DNA of 64,000 nt from Bacillus sp. AZ43 (GCA_004570425.1 SPQJ01000002.1:124001-188000); one strand, 5' to 3'; numbered from the stretch's first letter, positions 55,324-63,895 are shown. Numbers and translations are program-made. The notes: generated from the letters alone by a model not told the origin.

Positions 55324-55716
55324 ATGGACGGCGGACGAGTGCTCGCGATCGCGATGGAGAGTGCCTCGCAACTGCCGGCCGTGACGCACGAGCACCCGTT
55401 CGGGCCCGAGTGGGAGGTGTTCAAGGTCGTCGGCAAGATGTTCCTGCTCGCGACCGAGGTGCCCGGCGAGCCGGTCGTGACCCTGAAGTGCGAACCCGAG
55501 CACAGCCAGGCGCTGCAGCAGCGGTACGCGGAGATCGTCCCCGGCTACCACATGAACAAGCGGCACTGGCTGACCATCCGTGCCGGCGAGGCGGTGACGC
55601 GGGAGCTCGTCGAGGAGCTGGTGCGCAACTCGTACGAGCTGGTGGTGGAGGGGCTGCCCCGGGCGCAGCGCCCAGCCGGGGCGCGGCTTTCCTCCCGCGA
55701 ACCGGGAGACGCCTGA
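55324..55716 (+). CDS. MmcQ/YjbR family DNA-binding-like protein
   Basis: This 130-residue protein has the CyaY-like fold pattern of the MmcQ/YjbR family: GPEWEVFKVVGKMFLL near residue 27, LKCEPEHSQALQQRY, GYHMNKRHWLTI near residue 75 and LVRNSYELVVEGLP at the C-terminus. Biochemical role unknown. The stop codon lies within a palindrome shared with the convergent gene. Confidence 0.82.
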   Translation: MDGGRVLAIAMESASQLPAVTHEHPFGPEWEVFKVVGKMFLLATEVPGEPVVTLKCEPEHSQALQQRYAEIVPGYHMNKRHWLTIRAGEAVTRELVEELVRNSYELVVEGLPRAQRPAGARLSSREPGDA

Positions 55717-55732
55717 CCGGCGCCGGTCAGGC
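55711..55732. terminator. Perfect 22-bp palindrome covering both convergent stop codons
   Basis: GCCTGACCGGC (55711-55721) is followed directly by its exact complement (55722-55732). The TGA of the MmcQ gene (55714-55716) and of the cold-shock-like gene (55727-55729) both lie inside. It probably ends transcription from both sides. Confidence 0.6.
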
Positions 55733-55981
55733 GCCGGGCGTGGCCTGCAGGTCGTCGCGCCGCATCACGCGGTCGGCGCGCAGGGGATGGTCGCCGTCCG
55801 GCGTCTCCGTCCAGTTCACCTCCACGATCTGCCCGGCGCGCAGCCCGCCGTGCAGTCGCGGATCGAGCGCGGCCGCGTCCATCCAGCAGTCGCCCGGGAC
55901 GTCCGGGAGGTCGACCAGGCCGACGCCCCGGTCCTCGTCCCACCGGACGACCGTGCCCACGCTCGTCCCCCTGCGCGCCAT
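55727..55981 (-). CDS. Cold-shock-domain-like OB-fold protein
   Basis: This 84-residue protein begins MARRGTSVGTVVRWDEDRGV. The pattern GTV-x2-W-x5-GxG followed by a turn and LRAGQIVEVNW corresponds to the beta strands of CspA-type nucleic-acid-binding domains. However, the RNP1 motif (KGFGFI) is replaced by RGVGLV and RNP2 (VFVH) by CWMD. RNA binding is thus doubtful. It could be a diverged cold-shock protein. Confidence 0.6.
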   Translation of the reverse strand: MARRGTSVGTVVRWDEDRGVGLVDLPDVPGDCWMDAAALDPRLHGGLRAGQIVEVNWTETPDGDHPLRADRVMRRDDLQATPGA

Positions 55982-56028
55982 CCGCCCAGGGTGCGCGGAA
56001 CGCCGGGCGGCGGCAAGGGCAACGGGGA

Positions 56029-56646
56029 TCAGCCCAGCCGCTGCACCAGGCGCCCCCGGCCGGGCCCGGTGAGCTCGTCGGCCACCGCCTTCCGCCCGGC
56101 GACCGCCATCAGGAGCGCCTCACCGGTGCCGTGGACCTCGGGCCCGCGGCCGAACGCCCAGTCGACGTCGGTCGCGACCAGCCGGACGTCGCGCACCCGC
56201 ACGACCCCGCGCAGCACGCCGAACAGCGCGGTGCGCAGGGCCGGCCGCAGTCGGTCCTCCGGGATGGCCCGCGGCTCGCCGAGCGGTCGCCGGATGTCCT
56301 GCTGGTGGATCAGGCCGTCGGTGAGGGCGATGGCCCCGCCCAGGCCCGCGGTCAGCCCGGTCGGCGTCAGGTGCGACCTCAGCAGTTCCACCAGCTCCGC
56401 CGGGGGGCGTCCGGCGTACTCGCGCAGGCCGACGGCGTTGGTGCGGTCGATGAGGAAGAACCCGCGGGCGAAGCGGGCCGCCAGCTCCCGTGGGCCGAGC
56501 TCGTCGTAGCTCACCACGTGCGCGACGACGTCGTGCACCGTCCAGCCCTCGCACAGCGAGGGGGTGCGCCACTGCTCGGGGGAGAGCCGTTCGAGCAGCT
56601 CGAGCAGGTCCTCGCGCTCGGCCCGCGCCTGCGCCATGACGCTCAT
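56029..56646 (-). CDS. Maleylpyruvate isomerase family mycothiol-dependent enzyme
   Basis: This 205-residue protein has the DinB-like four-helix fold of the mycothiol-dependent family. The metal-ligand His is in GWTVHDVVAHVVSYDELG near residue 38, with further His in DGLIHQQDIRRPLG near 115. It opens MSVMAQARAEREDLLELLERL. It may use mycothiol, the actinobacterial thiol, in isomerisation or detoxification. The substrate is not predictable. Confidence 0.82.
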   Translation of the reverse strand: MSVMAQARAEREDLLELLERLSPEQWRTPSLCEGWTVHDVVAHVVSYDELGPRELAARFARGFFLIDRTNAVGLREYAGRPPAELVELLRSHLTPTGLTAGLGGAIALTDGLIHQQDIRRPLGEPRAIPEDRLRPALRTALFGVLRGVVRVRDVRLVATDVDWAFGRGPEVHGTGEALLMAVAGRKAVADELTGPGRGRLVQRLG

Positions 56647-56682
56647 GCCCCTGCACCGTAGGCCCGGCCGGGGGTGCTGTCG

Positions 56683-57219
56683 CTACTCCCCGGTCTGCCC
56701 GTCGATCTGCTCGCGGATCAGGTCGGCGTGACCGTTGTGCCGCGCGTACTCCTCGATCATGTGGACGAGGATCCAGCGCAGGCTCGGCGTCCGACCGTCC
56801 GGCCAGGGCACCGCCGCCAGGCGGTCCAGGCCGCCGTCGGCCAGGGCCTCCGCGACCAGGTCGCGCGACCGGGCCACCGCCTCGGTCCACTGCTCGCGCA
56901 GCTGCTCCGGGGACTCCTCCGCAGCGGCGTTCCACTCCCAGTCGGGATCGGCATCGAAGGGTCCGCCCCGCCGCGGGTGCTCGCCGCGGCCGTGCAGCCG
57001 GTGGGCGAACCAGGACTGCTCGACCAGCGCCAGGTGCTTGAGCATCCCGCCGAGGGTCATCGACGAGGCCCCGACGGAGACGCGCAGGGCGTCGCCGTCC
57101 AGCCCGCCGGTCTTCCAGGCGAAGGTCGCGCGGTGGAAGTCGAGGAAGCCCAGGAGGGTGGCCACCTCGTCCCCGGCGACCGGCGGTTCCGGACGGCCCT
57201 GCTCGTCGATGTCGGCCAC
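56683..57219 (-). CDS. DinB family (DUF664) protein
   Basis: This 178-residue protein with a GTG start belongs to the DinB/DUF664 superfamily. The metal His are visible in GGMLKHLALVEQSWFAHRL near residue 60 and MIEEYARHNGHADLIREQ near 155. It shares the fold with the gene downstream. It is probably a thiol-dependent transferase or metal-binding protein of unknown reaction. It is divergent from the thiamine operon, with the riboswitch between. Confidence 0.82.
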   Translation of the reverse strand: MADIDEQGRPEPPVAGDEVATLLGFLDFHRATFAWKTGGLDGDALRVSVGASSMTLGGMLKHLALVEQSWFAHRLHGRGEHPRRGGPFDADPDWEWNAAAEESPEQLREQWTEAVARSRDLVAEALADGGLDRLAAVPWPDGRTPSLRWILVHMIEEYARHNGHADLIREQIDGQTGE

Positions 57220-57286
57220 GACGGCAACCTAGCGGTGCACATCCCCGGAGGACGCGCCGCGGCGCGGCGGGTTAGGTTCGTGGCGT

Positions 57287-57363
57287 ACGTGGCACGGGGT
57301 GTCCCGCCCGGGACTGAGATCACACCCGTCGAACCTGCTCCAGTTCGCACTGGCGAAGGGATG
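57287..57363 (+). promoter_or_regulatory. TPP riboswitch (THI box)
   Basis: The leader contains the conserved parts of the TPP aptamer in order: ACGGGGTGTCC, GACTGAGATCACACCCG, GAACCTGCTCCAG and CTGGCGAAGGGATG. The aptamer ends about 8 nt before the thiM ATG and includes the likely ribosome-binding bases GAAGGG. Control is therefore probably translational: thiamine pyrophosphate binding would hide the site and shut off thiM-thiE-thiD-tenA. Confidence 0.92.
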
Positions 57364-57371
57364 TCACCGGC

Positions 57372-58163
57372 ATGGCTGCCGTCGACCTGACCGGGGCCCG
57401 CGAGGCCCTCCGCACGCAGGCGCCCCTGGTGCACTGCCTCACCAACACCGTCGTCCAGACGATCACCGCCAACGCGCTCCTGGCCGCCGGTGCCGCCCCG
57501 GCCATGGTCGACGCCCCCGAGGAGGCGGGCGACTTCGCGGCCGTGGCCTCCGCCGTGCTCGTCAACGTGGGCACGGTCCACCGGCGCACCGCCGAGGCGA
57601 TGCGGCTGGCCGCCCGGTCCGCCGGGGCGACGGGGACGCCGTGGGTCCTCGACCCGGTCGCCGTCGGCGGGCTGGCGTTCCGCACGGAGCTCGCCGCCGA
57701 GCTCGTCGACCTGCGCCCCGCCGTCGTCCGGGGCAACGCCTCGGAGGTCATGGCCCTCGCCGGTACCGGCAGCGGCGGCCGCGGGGTCGACAGCACGGCG
57801 GGCGCCGACGACGCCGCCGTTGCGGCCGCCGAGCTGGCCGGGCGGACCGGCGGGGTGGTGGCCGTGAGCGGCGCCGTCGACCTGCTCACCGACGGGCGGC
57901 GCACCGTGCGCGTGGGTGGCGGGTCGGCGCTCCTCACCCGCACCACGGGCGCCGGCTGTGCCCTGGGTGCGCTCGTCGCCGCATACCTCGCCGTCGTCGA
58001 CGACCCGCTGACCGCCGCCGTCGCCGCGCACGCCCACGTCGCGCTGGCCGCGGAGATCGCCGCGGACGTCGCCGACGGCCCGGGCACGTTCGCGCCGGCC
58101 TGGCTCGACGCCCTGGACGCCGTCGACGGCGACTCGCTGGCCCGGGCCGACGTCCGGGAGTGA
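57372..58163 (+). CDS. thiM: Hydroxyethylthiazole kinase
   Basis: ThiM phosphorylates 4-methyl-5-(2-hydroxyethyl)thiazole in thiamine salvage. The 263-residue ribokinase-fold protein has VHCLTNTVVQTITANALLAAG at the N-terminus, the substrate region GNASEVMALAG, and the catalytic TTGAGCALGALVAAY near residue 197. It is the first gene after the TPP riboswitch. Confidence 0.95.
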   Translation: MAAVDLTGAREALRTQAPLVHCLTNTVVQTITANALLAAGAAPAMVDAPEEAGDFAAVASAVLVNVGTVHRRTAEAMRLAARSAGATGTPWVLDPVAVGGLAFRTELAAELVDLRPAVVRGNASEVMALAGTGSGGRGVDSTAGADDAAVAAAELAGRTGGVVAVSGAVDLLTDGRRTVRVGGGSALLTRTTGAGCALGALVAAYLAVVDDPLTAAVAAHAHVALAAEIAADVADGPGTFAPAWLDALDAVDGDSLARADVRE

Positions 58164-58167
58164 ACGG

Positions 58168-58830
58168 GTGAACGGGCCGCCCGACCTCCGCCTGTACCTG
58201 GTCACCGACACCGCCCTGTGCCGGCCACGCCCGGTGGCCGACGTGGTGCGCGCTGCGGTGGCCGGTGGGGTGACCGCCGTGCAGGTGCGCGACAAGACCG
58301 CCTCCCGGCGCGAGCTGCTCGCGCTGACCCGCGGGGTGCAGGCGGCGCTCGCCGGCCGGCCGGACGTCCCGGTCGTGGTCAACGACGCCGTCGACGTCGC
58401 CCTCCTCGCCGAGGCCGACGGCGTGCACGTCGGCCAGGACGACCTGCCCGCCGCCGAGGTGCGGGCGCTGCTCGGGCCCGGCCGGCTGCTCGGCCTGTCG
58501 GTCGAGAGCGCCGCCGACCTCGACGCCGCGCTCGCCCTGCCGGCCGGCACGGTCGACCTCGTCGGGCTGAGCCCGGTGTGGGCGACCCCCACCAAGCCCG
58601 AGGCAGGTGCCGGCCTGGGGCTGGCGGCGGTCCGGTCGCTGGCGGCGGCCGCCCACGCCGGCGGGTTGCGCGCCGTCGCCATCGGGGGCATCGACGCCAC
58701 GCGCGCCGCCGCGGTGGCGGCCACCGGTGTCGACGGGATCTGCGTGGTCTCCGACATCTGCACGGCCGCGGACCCGGAGACGTCGGCCCGGTTGCTGCGG
58801 GAGGCGCTCGCTGCCGGGGGTGGACGGTGA
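58168..58830 (+). CDS. thiE: Thiamine-phosphate synthase
   Basis: ThiE couples the pyrimidine pyrophosphate and thiazole phosphate to thiamine phosphate. The 220-residue TIM barrel contains VQVRDKTASRRELL near residue 40, VVVNDAVDVALLAEADGVHV, GQDDLPAAEVR and GLSPVWATPTKPEAGAGLG for phosphate and substrate binding. The GTG start is 4 nt after the thiM stop. Confidence 0.95.
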   Translation: MNGPPDLRLYLVTDTALCRPRPVADVVRAAVAGGVTAVQVRDKTASRRELLALTRGVQAALAGRPDVPVVVNDAVDVALLAEADGVHVGQDDLPAAEVRALLGPGRLLGLSVESAADLDAALALPAGTVDLVGLSPVWATPTKPEAGAGLGLAAVRSLAAAAHAGGLRAVAIGGIDATRAAAVAATGVDGICVVSDICTAADPETSARLLREALAAGGGR

Positions 58831-59636
58831 CCGCCACGGCGCTGACCGTCGCCGGCAGCGACCCGAGCGGTGGTGCGGGGATCCAGGCCGACCTGAAGAC
58901 GTTCGGTGCGCTGGGCGTCTACGGCACCGCCGTGCTCACCGCGCTGACCGCGCAGAGCACCCGGGGCGTCACCGGTATCCACCCCGTCCCGGCCGCCTTC
59001 GTCGGCGAGCAGCTGCGCACCCTGCTCGACGACGTGGAGGTCCACGCGACCAAGACCGGCATGCTGGGCACCGCCGACGTGGTCCGCGAGGTGGCGGGCG
59101 TGCTCGCCGGGCGGCGGGCCGGGCCGGTCGTCTGCGATCCGGTCATGGTCGCCACCAGCGGGGACCGGCTGATCGACGACGCGGCGGTCGAGGCCGTGCG
59201 CGACGAGCTGCTCCCGGTGAGCGACCTGATCACCCCGAACGTCCCCGAGGCGGCGGTGCTGCTGGGCACGGCACCGGCCACGGACGCCGACGACCTGCCG
59301 GACCAGGCCCGTGCCCTGCTCGACCTGGGCCCGCGTGCCGTGCTGCTCAAGGGCGGTCACCTGGGTGGGGCGGAGAGCATCGACGTGCTCGCCACCCGCG
59401 ACGGCGTCACCGTCACCCGCCGCCCCCGCGTGCAGACCACCGCGACCCACGGCACCGGCTGCACCCTGTCCTCGGCCCTGGCCGCGCTCGCCGCCCGGGG
59501 CGGGGGGTCCGACTGGCCCGCCGTCCTCGAGCGGGCCCGCGACTACCTGCAGGCCACGCTCCTGGGCGGGCGGGCGCTGCGCATCGGCCACGGGGCCGGG
59601 CCGGTGCACCACTTCGCGGAGGTGTGGCCGGCATGA
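58827..59636 (+). CDS. thiD: Hydroxymethylpyrimidine/phosphomethylpyrimidine kinase
   Basis: ThiD phosphorylates HMP twice to give the pyrimidine half of thiamine. The 269-residue ribokinase family member starts at GTG 58827 and overlaps thiE by 4 nt. Its N-terminal motif is AGSDPSGGAGIQADLKTF; KTGMLGTADVVREVA follows, and the catalytic ATHGTGCTLSSALAA is near residue 210. Confidence 0.95.
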   Translation: MTATALTVAGSDPSGGAGIQADLKTFGALGVYGTAVLTALTAQSTRGVTGIHPVPAAFVGEQLRTLLDDVEVHATKTGMLGTADVVREVAGVLAGRRAGPVVCDPVMVATSGDRLIDDAAVEAVRDELLPVSDLITPNVPEAAVLLGTAPATDADDLPDQARALLDLGPRAVLLKGGHLGGAESIDVLATRDGVTVTRRPRVQTTATHGTGCTLSSALAALAARGGGSDWPAVLERARDYLQATLLGGRALRIGHGAGPVHHFAEVWPA

Positions 59637-60301
59637 CCTTCAGCGAGGACGCGTGGGAGGCCACCGCCGGGGTGCGCGCGGCGATCGACGCCCTGCCGTT
59701 CCTGGCCGAGCTGGGCGAGGGCACGCTCGATCCCGCGTGCTTCCGGCACTACCTGGAGCAGGACGCGCTCTACCTGGCCGGGTACGCCCGGGCACTCGCG
59801 CTGCTCGCGGCGCGAGCGCCCGACAGCGGTGCGGCGTCGTTCTGGGCGACGTCGGCCCACGGCTGCGGCGTCGTCGAGGCGCAGCTGCACGCCGACCTCC
59901 TCGAGAGCGAGCTCCTGGGCGCCGCGCCCGCGGCCGCGCAGCCCTCCCCGACCTGCCTCGGCTACGTCTCCTACCTGGTGGCGACCGCCGCCACCGCCCC
60001 CTACGCCGTCGCCGCCGCGGCCGTGCTCCCCTGCTACTGGGTGTACGCCGAAGTCGGCCGGCGGCTGGCCCGGACCGCGCGCGCCGCCGGCGGGCACCCG
60101 TACCGGCGCTGGGTCGAGGCCTACGAGGCCGAGGGCTTCCAGGAGGCGACGCGCCGGGCGCGGGAGATCGTCGACGCCGCCGCCGAGGCCGCCCCGGGCG
60201 ACCGCCCGGCGATGCTGCAGGCCTTCGGCACCGCGACGCGCTACGAGCTGGCCTTCTGGGAGGCCGCGCACCGCCGGGAGCGGTGGCCGCTCCCGCTCTG
60301 A
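59633..60301 (+). CDS. tenA: TenA family aminopyrimidine aminohydrolase (thiaminase II)
   Basis: TenA recycles degraded thiamine by hydrolysing aminomethyl-pyrimidines to HMP. The 222-residue helical protein keeps the nucleophile Cys in LPCYWVYAEVG near residue 130, the substrate Asp/Tyr positions in FRHYLEQDALYLAGYARALA, and the C-terminal Glu in RYELAFWEAAH. It overlaps thiD by 4 nt and completes the salvage operon. Confidence 0.93.
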   Translation: MTFSEDAWEATAGVRAAIDALPFLAELGEGTLDPACFRHYLEQDALYLAGYARALALLAARAPDSGAASFWATSAHGCGVVEAQLHADLLESELLGAAPAAAQPSPTCLGYVSYLVATAATAPYAVAAAAVLPCYWVYAEVGRRLARTARAAGGHPYRRWVEAYEAEGFQEATRRAREIVDAAAEAAPGDRPAMLQAFGTATRYELAFWEAAHRRERWPLPL

Positions 60302-60359
60302 CGGCGCCGACAATGGGCACCGGCCGGCCGATCGCCGGCGGGGCGGAGGAGGTGCGGGC

Positions 60360-61718
60360 GTGCGGCGGGAGGCGAGTGTCCTGCACCTCGACCTCGACGC
60401 CTTCTTCGCCGCGGTCGAGCAGCGGGACAAGCCGTCGCTGCGCGGGCGGCCGGTCGTCGTCGGCGGCGTGGGCGGTCGCGGCGTCGTCGCCACGGCGTCC
60501 TACGAGGCCCGCGCCTACGGGGCCCGCTCGGCCATGTCGACGGCGGAGGCCCGGCGGCGCTGCCCGCCGGGGACGGCGTTCCTCGGCGGCCGCTTCGCGG
60601 CGTACCGACGCACGTCCGACGTCGTCATGGGCCTGCTGCGGGAGCTGTCACCGCTGGTCGAGCCGGTCTCGATCGACGAGGCGTACGTGGACCTGGCGGC
60701 CGGCGAGGGCATCGACCTGTCGGTGGACGGCGTGACCGCGCTCGCGGCGGAGCTGAAGGCGCGCATCGCCGCGGCCACCGGGGGAGTGACCGGCTCGGTC
60801 GGCATCGGGTCGTCGAAGCTCATGGCCAAGATCGGCTCGGACCTGCAGAAGCCCGACGGGTTGGTCGTCGTGCCCCCGGGCGCGGAGCTCGACTTCCTGC
60901 ACCCGCTGCCGGTCACCCGGCTCGGGGGCGTCGGCCCGGCGACCGCCGAGCGGCTGCGCCAGATCGGGGTGAAGACCGTCGGCGACCTGGCCGCCAAGTC
61001 GCTCACCGACCTCGTGGCGCTCGCCGGGAAGGCGCACGGGGCCGGGCTGCACGCCCTCGCCCGGGCCGAGGACGACCGGGCGGTCGTCCCGGACCGCGAG
61101 GTGAAGTCGGTGTCGCACGAGGAGACCTTCGAGCGCGACCTCACCGACCTCGCCGTCCTCAACCGCGAGATCGACTCCATGGCAGCGCGCGTGGCGGAGC
61201 GGCTGCGGAAGTCCTCGTTCTCCGGGCGGACGGTGACCGTGAAGCTGCGCCGGTACGACTTCACCACGCTGACCCGCTCGCAGACGCTGCCGCAGCCGAC
61301 CGACGACGCGCGGCTCATCGCCGGGACCGCCCGCCGGCTGCTCGCCGAGGCCGGGACCCAGGGCGGGCTGCGGCTGCTCGGCGTCGGCGTCTCGGGACTG
61401 TCCGTCTACGCGCAGGGAGACCTGTTCGCCGAGGGCCTGCCCGACCGTGACGCGGACCCGGCCGCCGACGAGGCGGACGCCGGAGCCGAGGAGCCGGCGG
61501 CCGCGGTCGAGGACCTGCCCGCCGAGCGCCGCTGGTGGCCCGGCCAGGACGTCCGCCACGACGAGCTGGGGCCCGGCTGGGTGTGGGGGCGCGGGCTCGG
61601 CCGGGTGACGGTGCGCTTCGAGGGGCCGCTGACGCCGCCCGGGCCGGTGCGCACGCTGGCCGCCGACGACCCCGCCCTGCGGCCCGCCGATCCCCCGGAC
61701 TGGAGGATGCCCGCATGA
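60360..61718 (+). CDS. dinB: DNA polymerase IV (Y family, DinB)
   Basis: The 452-residue translesion polymerase starts at GTG 60360, with GGAGGAGG upstream. The catalytic residues are in LHLDLDAFFAAVEQ and SIDEAYVDL, with YEARAYGARSAMSTAEARR for incoming nucleotide binding. HhH-type and little-finger domains follow. The C-terminal 70 residues, with WWPGQDVRHDELGPGWVWG, form an extra domain found in some actinobacterial DinB proteins and replace the usual short tail; a beta-clamp motif may be QGDLF. It overlaps the FAD-enzyme gene by 4 nt. Confidence 0.93.
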   Translation: MRREASVLHLDLDAFFAAVEQRDKPSLRGRPVVVGGVGGRGVVATASYEARAYGARSAMSTAEARRRCPPGTAFLGGRFAAYRRTSDVVMGLLRELSPLVEPVSIDEAYVDLAAGEGIDLSVDGVTALAAELKARIAAATGGVTGSVGIGSSKLMAKIGSDLQKPDGLVVVPPGAELDFLHPLPVTRLGGVGPATAERLRQIGVKTVGDLAAKSLTDLVALAGKAHGAGLHALARAEDDRAVVPDREVKSVSHEETFERDLTDLAVLNREIDSMAARVAERLRKSSFSGRTVTVKLRRYDFTTLTRSQTLPQPTDDARLIAGTARRLLAEAGTQGGLRLLGVGVSGLSVYAQGDLFAEGLPDRDADPAADEADAGAEEPAAAVEDLPAERRWWPGQDVRHDELGPGWVWGRGLGRVTVRFEGPLTPPGPVRTLAADDPALRPADPPDWRMPA

Positions 61719-63265
61719 CGCGTTCCTGGTGGGGATGGGGCACCGTCGACCGGGCCTTGCCCGACGACGAGTGCGTGGCGCTGGCCGGGCTCGTCCCGGG
61801 CCTGCCGGACCGGCCCCGGCCGGTGCCCCGGGCGGCCGACGTCGTCCTGCCGCCGTCCCGGCTCGCCGCACCGCCGTCCCTGCCCGTGACCACCGACCAC
61901 GACGTCCGGGTCGCCCATGCGTACGGCAAGGCCTACCGGGACGTCGTCCGGGCGCTGGCGGGGGAGCTGGACGGCGCGCCCGACGGCGTGGCGTTCCCCG
62001 CGGCGGAGCGCGAGGTCGTGGACCTGCTCGACTGGGCGGCGTCGGCCGGTGTCGTCGTGGTGCCGTTCGGTGGCGGCAGCTCGGTGGTGGGCGGTGTCGA
62101 GTACCGCGGCGACCGGCCGTGGCTGTCGCTCGACCTCACCCGTCTCGACCAGGTGCTCGAGATCGACCGCGTGAGCCGCGCCGCGCGGATCCAGGCCGGT
62201 GCGCTGGGCCCGGTCCTCGAGGAGCAGCTGCGGCCGCACGGGCTGACGCTGCGGCACTTCCCGCAGAGCTTCGAGTTCTCCACGCTCGGCGGCTGGCTGG
62301 CCACCCGCGCGGGCGGGCACTACGCGACGCTGCACACCCACATCGACGACTTCGTCGAGTCGATGCGGGTGGTGACGCCGGTCGGGGTCAGCGAGTCGTG
62401 GCGGTTGCCCGGGTCGGGCGCCGGGCCCTCGCCGGACCGGCTGTTCCTCGGCTCGGAGGGCACGCTCGGCGTCATCACCGAGGCGTGGATGCGCCTGCAG
62501 GACCGGCCGCGGCACACCGCCTCGGCGTCCGTCCGGTTCCCGGACATGACGGCCGCGACGGGCGCCGTCCGGGTGATCGCGCAGTCGGGGCTGAACCCGG
62601 CCAACTGCCGGCTGCTCGACCCCGGGGAGGCGGCGCTGTCGGGAGCGTCGACCGCGGGGGAGTGCGTGCTCGTGCTCGGCGTCGAGTCGGCCGACCGGCC
62701 GGTGGAGGGCCGGCTGGCCGAGCTGGTGGACCTCGCCCGCGACCACGGCGGCGTGCCGGACGTGCCGCGCGAGGGCGGCGGGGCCGCCGGCGCCTGGCGG
62801 TCGGCCTTCCTGCGCATGCCCTACGTGCGCGACGGGCTGGCGCGGATGAGCGCGATCGTCGAGACGTTCGAGACCGCCTGCACCTGGGACCGTGCCGACG
62901 AGCTCTACGCCATCGTGCAGGCGGAGATCGGTGCCGCCGTCGAGAAGGTCACCGGGGCACCCGGCCTGGTCAACTGCCGGTTCACCCACGTCTACCCCGA
63001 CGGCCCGGCGCCGTACTTCACGGTGATCGCCGCCGGGCGGCCGGGCGCCGAGGTCGCCATGTGGGACGACGTCAAGGCGGCGGCGATGGAGGTCCTGGGC
63101 CGGCTGGGCGCCACGGTCACGCACCACCACGCCGTCGGGCGGGACCACCGCCCCGGCTACGACCGGCAGCGGCCCGAGCCCTTCGCCCTGGCCCTGCGGG
63201 CGGCGAAGGCCGCGCTCGACCCCGCCGGCATCCTCAACCCGGGCGTGCTCGTCGACCCCGTGTAG
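61715..63265 (+). CDS. FAD-binding oxidase, alkyldihydroxyacetonephosphate synthase-like
   Basis: This 516-residue protein has the VAO-type FAD domain (PFGGGSSVVGGVEY near residue 112) and a C-terminal substrate domain. The catalytic His cluster VTHHHAVGRDHRPGY near residue 470 is the hallmark of AGPS-like enzymes; FRLP-type FAD contacts are seen as LTLRHFPQSFEFSTLGGWLA. In eukaryotes the enzyme makes ether lipids; actinobacterial members have uncertain substrates. It is coupled to dinB by 4 nt overlap, although the two jobs look unrelated. Confidence 0.85.
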   Translation: MTRSWWGWGTVDRALPDDECVALAGLVPGLPDRPRPVPRAADVVLPPSRLAAPPSLPVTTDHDVRVAHAYGKAYRDVVRALAGELDGAPDGVAFPAAEREVVDLLDWAASAGVVVVPFGGGSSVVGGVEYRGDRPWLSLDLTRLDQVLEIDRVSRAARIQAGALGPVLEEQLRPHGLTLRHFPQSFEFSTLGGWLATRAGGHYATLHTHIDDFVESMRVVTPVGVSESWRLPGSGAGPSPDRLFLGSEGTLGVITEAWMRLQDRPRHTASASVRFPDMTAATGAVRVIAQSGLNPANCRLLDPGEAALSGASTAGECVLVLGVESADRPVEGRLAELVDLARDHGGVPDVPREGGGAAGAWRSAFLRMPYVRDGLARMSAIVETFETACTWDRADELYAIVQAEIGAAVEKVTGAPGLVNCRFTHVYPDGPAPYFTVIAAGRPGAEVAMWDDVKAAAMEVLGRLGATVTHHHAVGRDHRPGYDRQRPEPFALALRAAKAALDPAGILNPGVLVDPV

Positions 63266-63275
63266 AACGGATCGC

Positions 63276-63881
63276 ATGACCGAACCCAGCGCGTGGACCC
63301 GGATGACCACCGAGGACCCCGGGCACTCGGCCGCGTACGTGCAGCGGTTCCGGGACCTCGCCGCTGCCGGCCACGACCTGGTCGGCGAGGCGCGCCTGGT
63401 CGACGCCATGCTGCCCCGCGGTTCGCGGGTCCTCGACGCCGGTTCCGGGACCGGGCGGGTCGGCGGTCACCTCGCCGCCGTCGGCCACGACGTGGTCGGC
63501 GTGGACGGCGACCCGGTGCTGGTCGCGGAGGCGCGCACGGAGCACCCCGGTGCCCGCTGGCTGGTCGGCGACCTGGCCGAGCTCGACCTCCCGGCGGCCG
63601 GCATCGCGGAGCCGTTCGACGCCATCGTCTGCGCGGGCAACGTGGTCACCTTCCTCGCCGAGTCCACCCGGGTGGAGGTGCTGCGGCGGTTGCGCGCCCA
63701 CCTCCGGCCCGAGGGGCGGGCGGCGATCGGCTTCGGCGCCGGTCGCGGGTACGCGTTCGACCAGTTCCTCGCCGACGCCCGCGAGGCCGGCTGGGCCGAC
63801 GACCTCCTGCTGTCGACGTGGGACCTGCGGCCGTTCACGCCCGACGCCGACTTCCTGGTCGCCCTGCTGCGCCCCGCCTGA
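63276..63881 (+). CDS. Class I SAM-dependent methyltransferase
   Basis: The product has 201 residues. Motif I is VLDAGSGTGRVGGHLA near residue 52, the acidic residue after beta-2 is in VVGVDGDPV, and DAIVCAGNVVTFLAES is motif post-II. It is a small standalone Rossmann methyltransferase; no substrate domain is seen. It begins 10 nt after the FAD-enzyme stop and probably belongs to the same operon. Confidence 0.85.
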   Translation: MTEPSAWTRMTTEDPGHSAAYVQRFRDLAAAGHDLVGEARLVDAMLPRGSRVLDAGSGTGRVGGHLAAVGHDVVGVDGDPVLVAEARTEHPGARWLVGDLAELDLPAAGIAEPFDAIVCAGNVVTFLAESTRVEVLRRLRAHLRPEGRAAIGFGAGRGYAFDQFLADAREAGWADDLLLSTWDLRPFTPDADFLVALLRPA

Positions 63882-63883
63882 TC

Positions 63884-63895
63884 GCCGGCGCCGGC
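63884..63895. terminator. Short palindrome after the methyltransferase
   Basis: GCCGGCGCCGGC, a perfect 12-bp palindrome, lies 2 nt past the methyltransferase stop and next to the end of a possible minus-strand small gene. It is short, so terminator function is uncertain. Confidence 0.35.
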
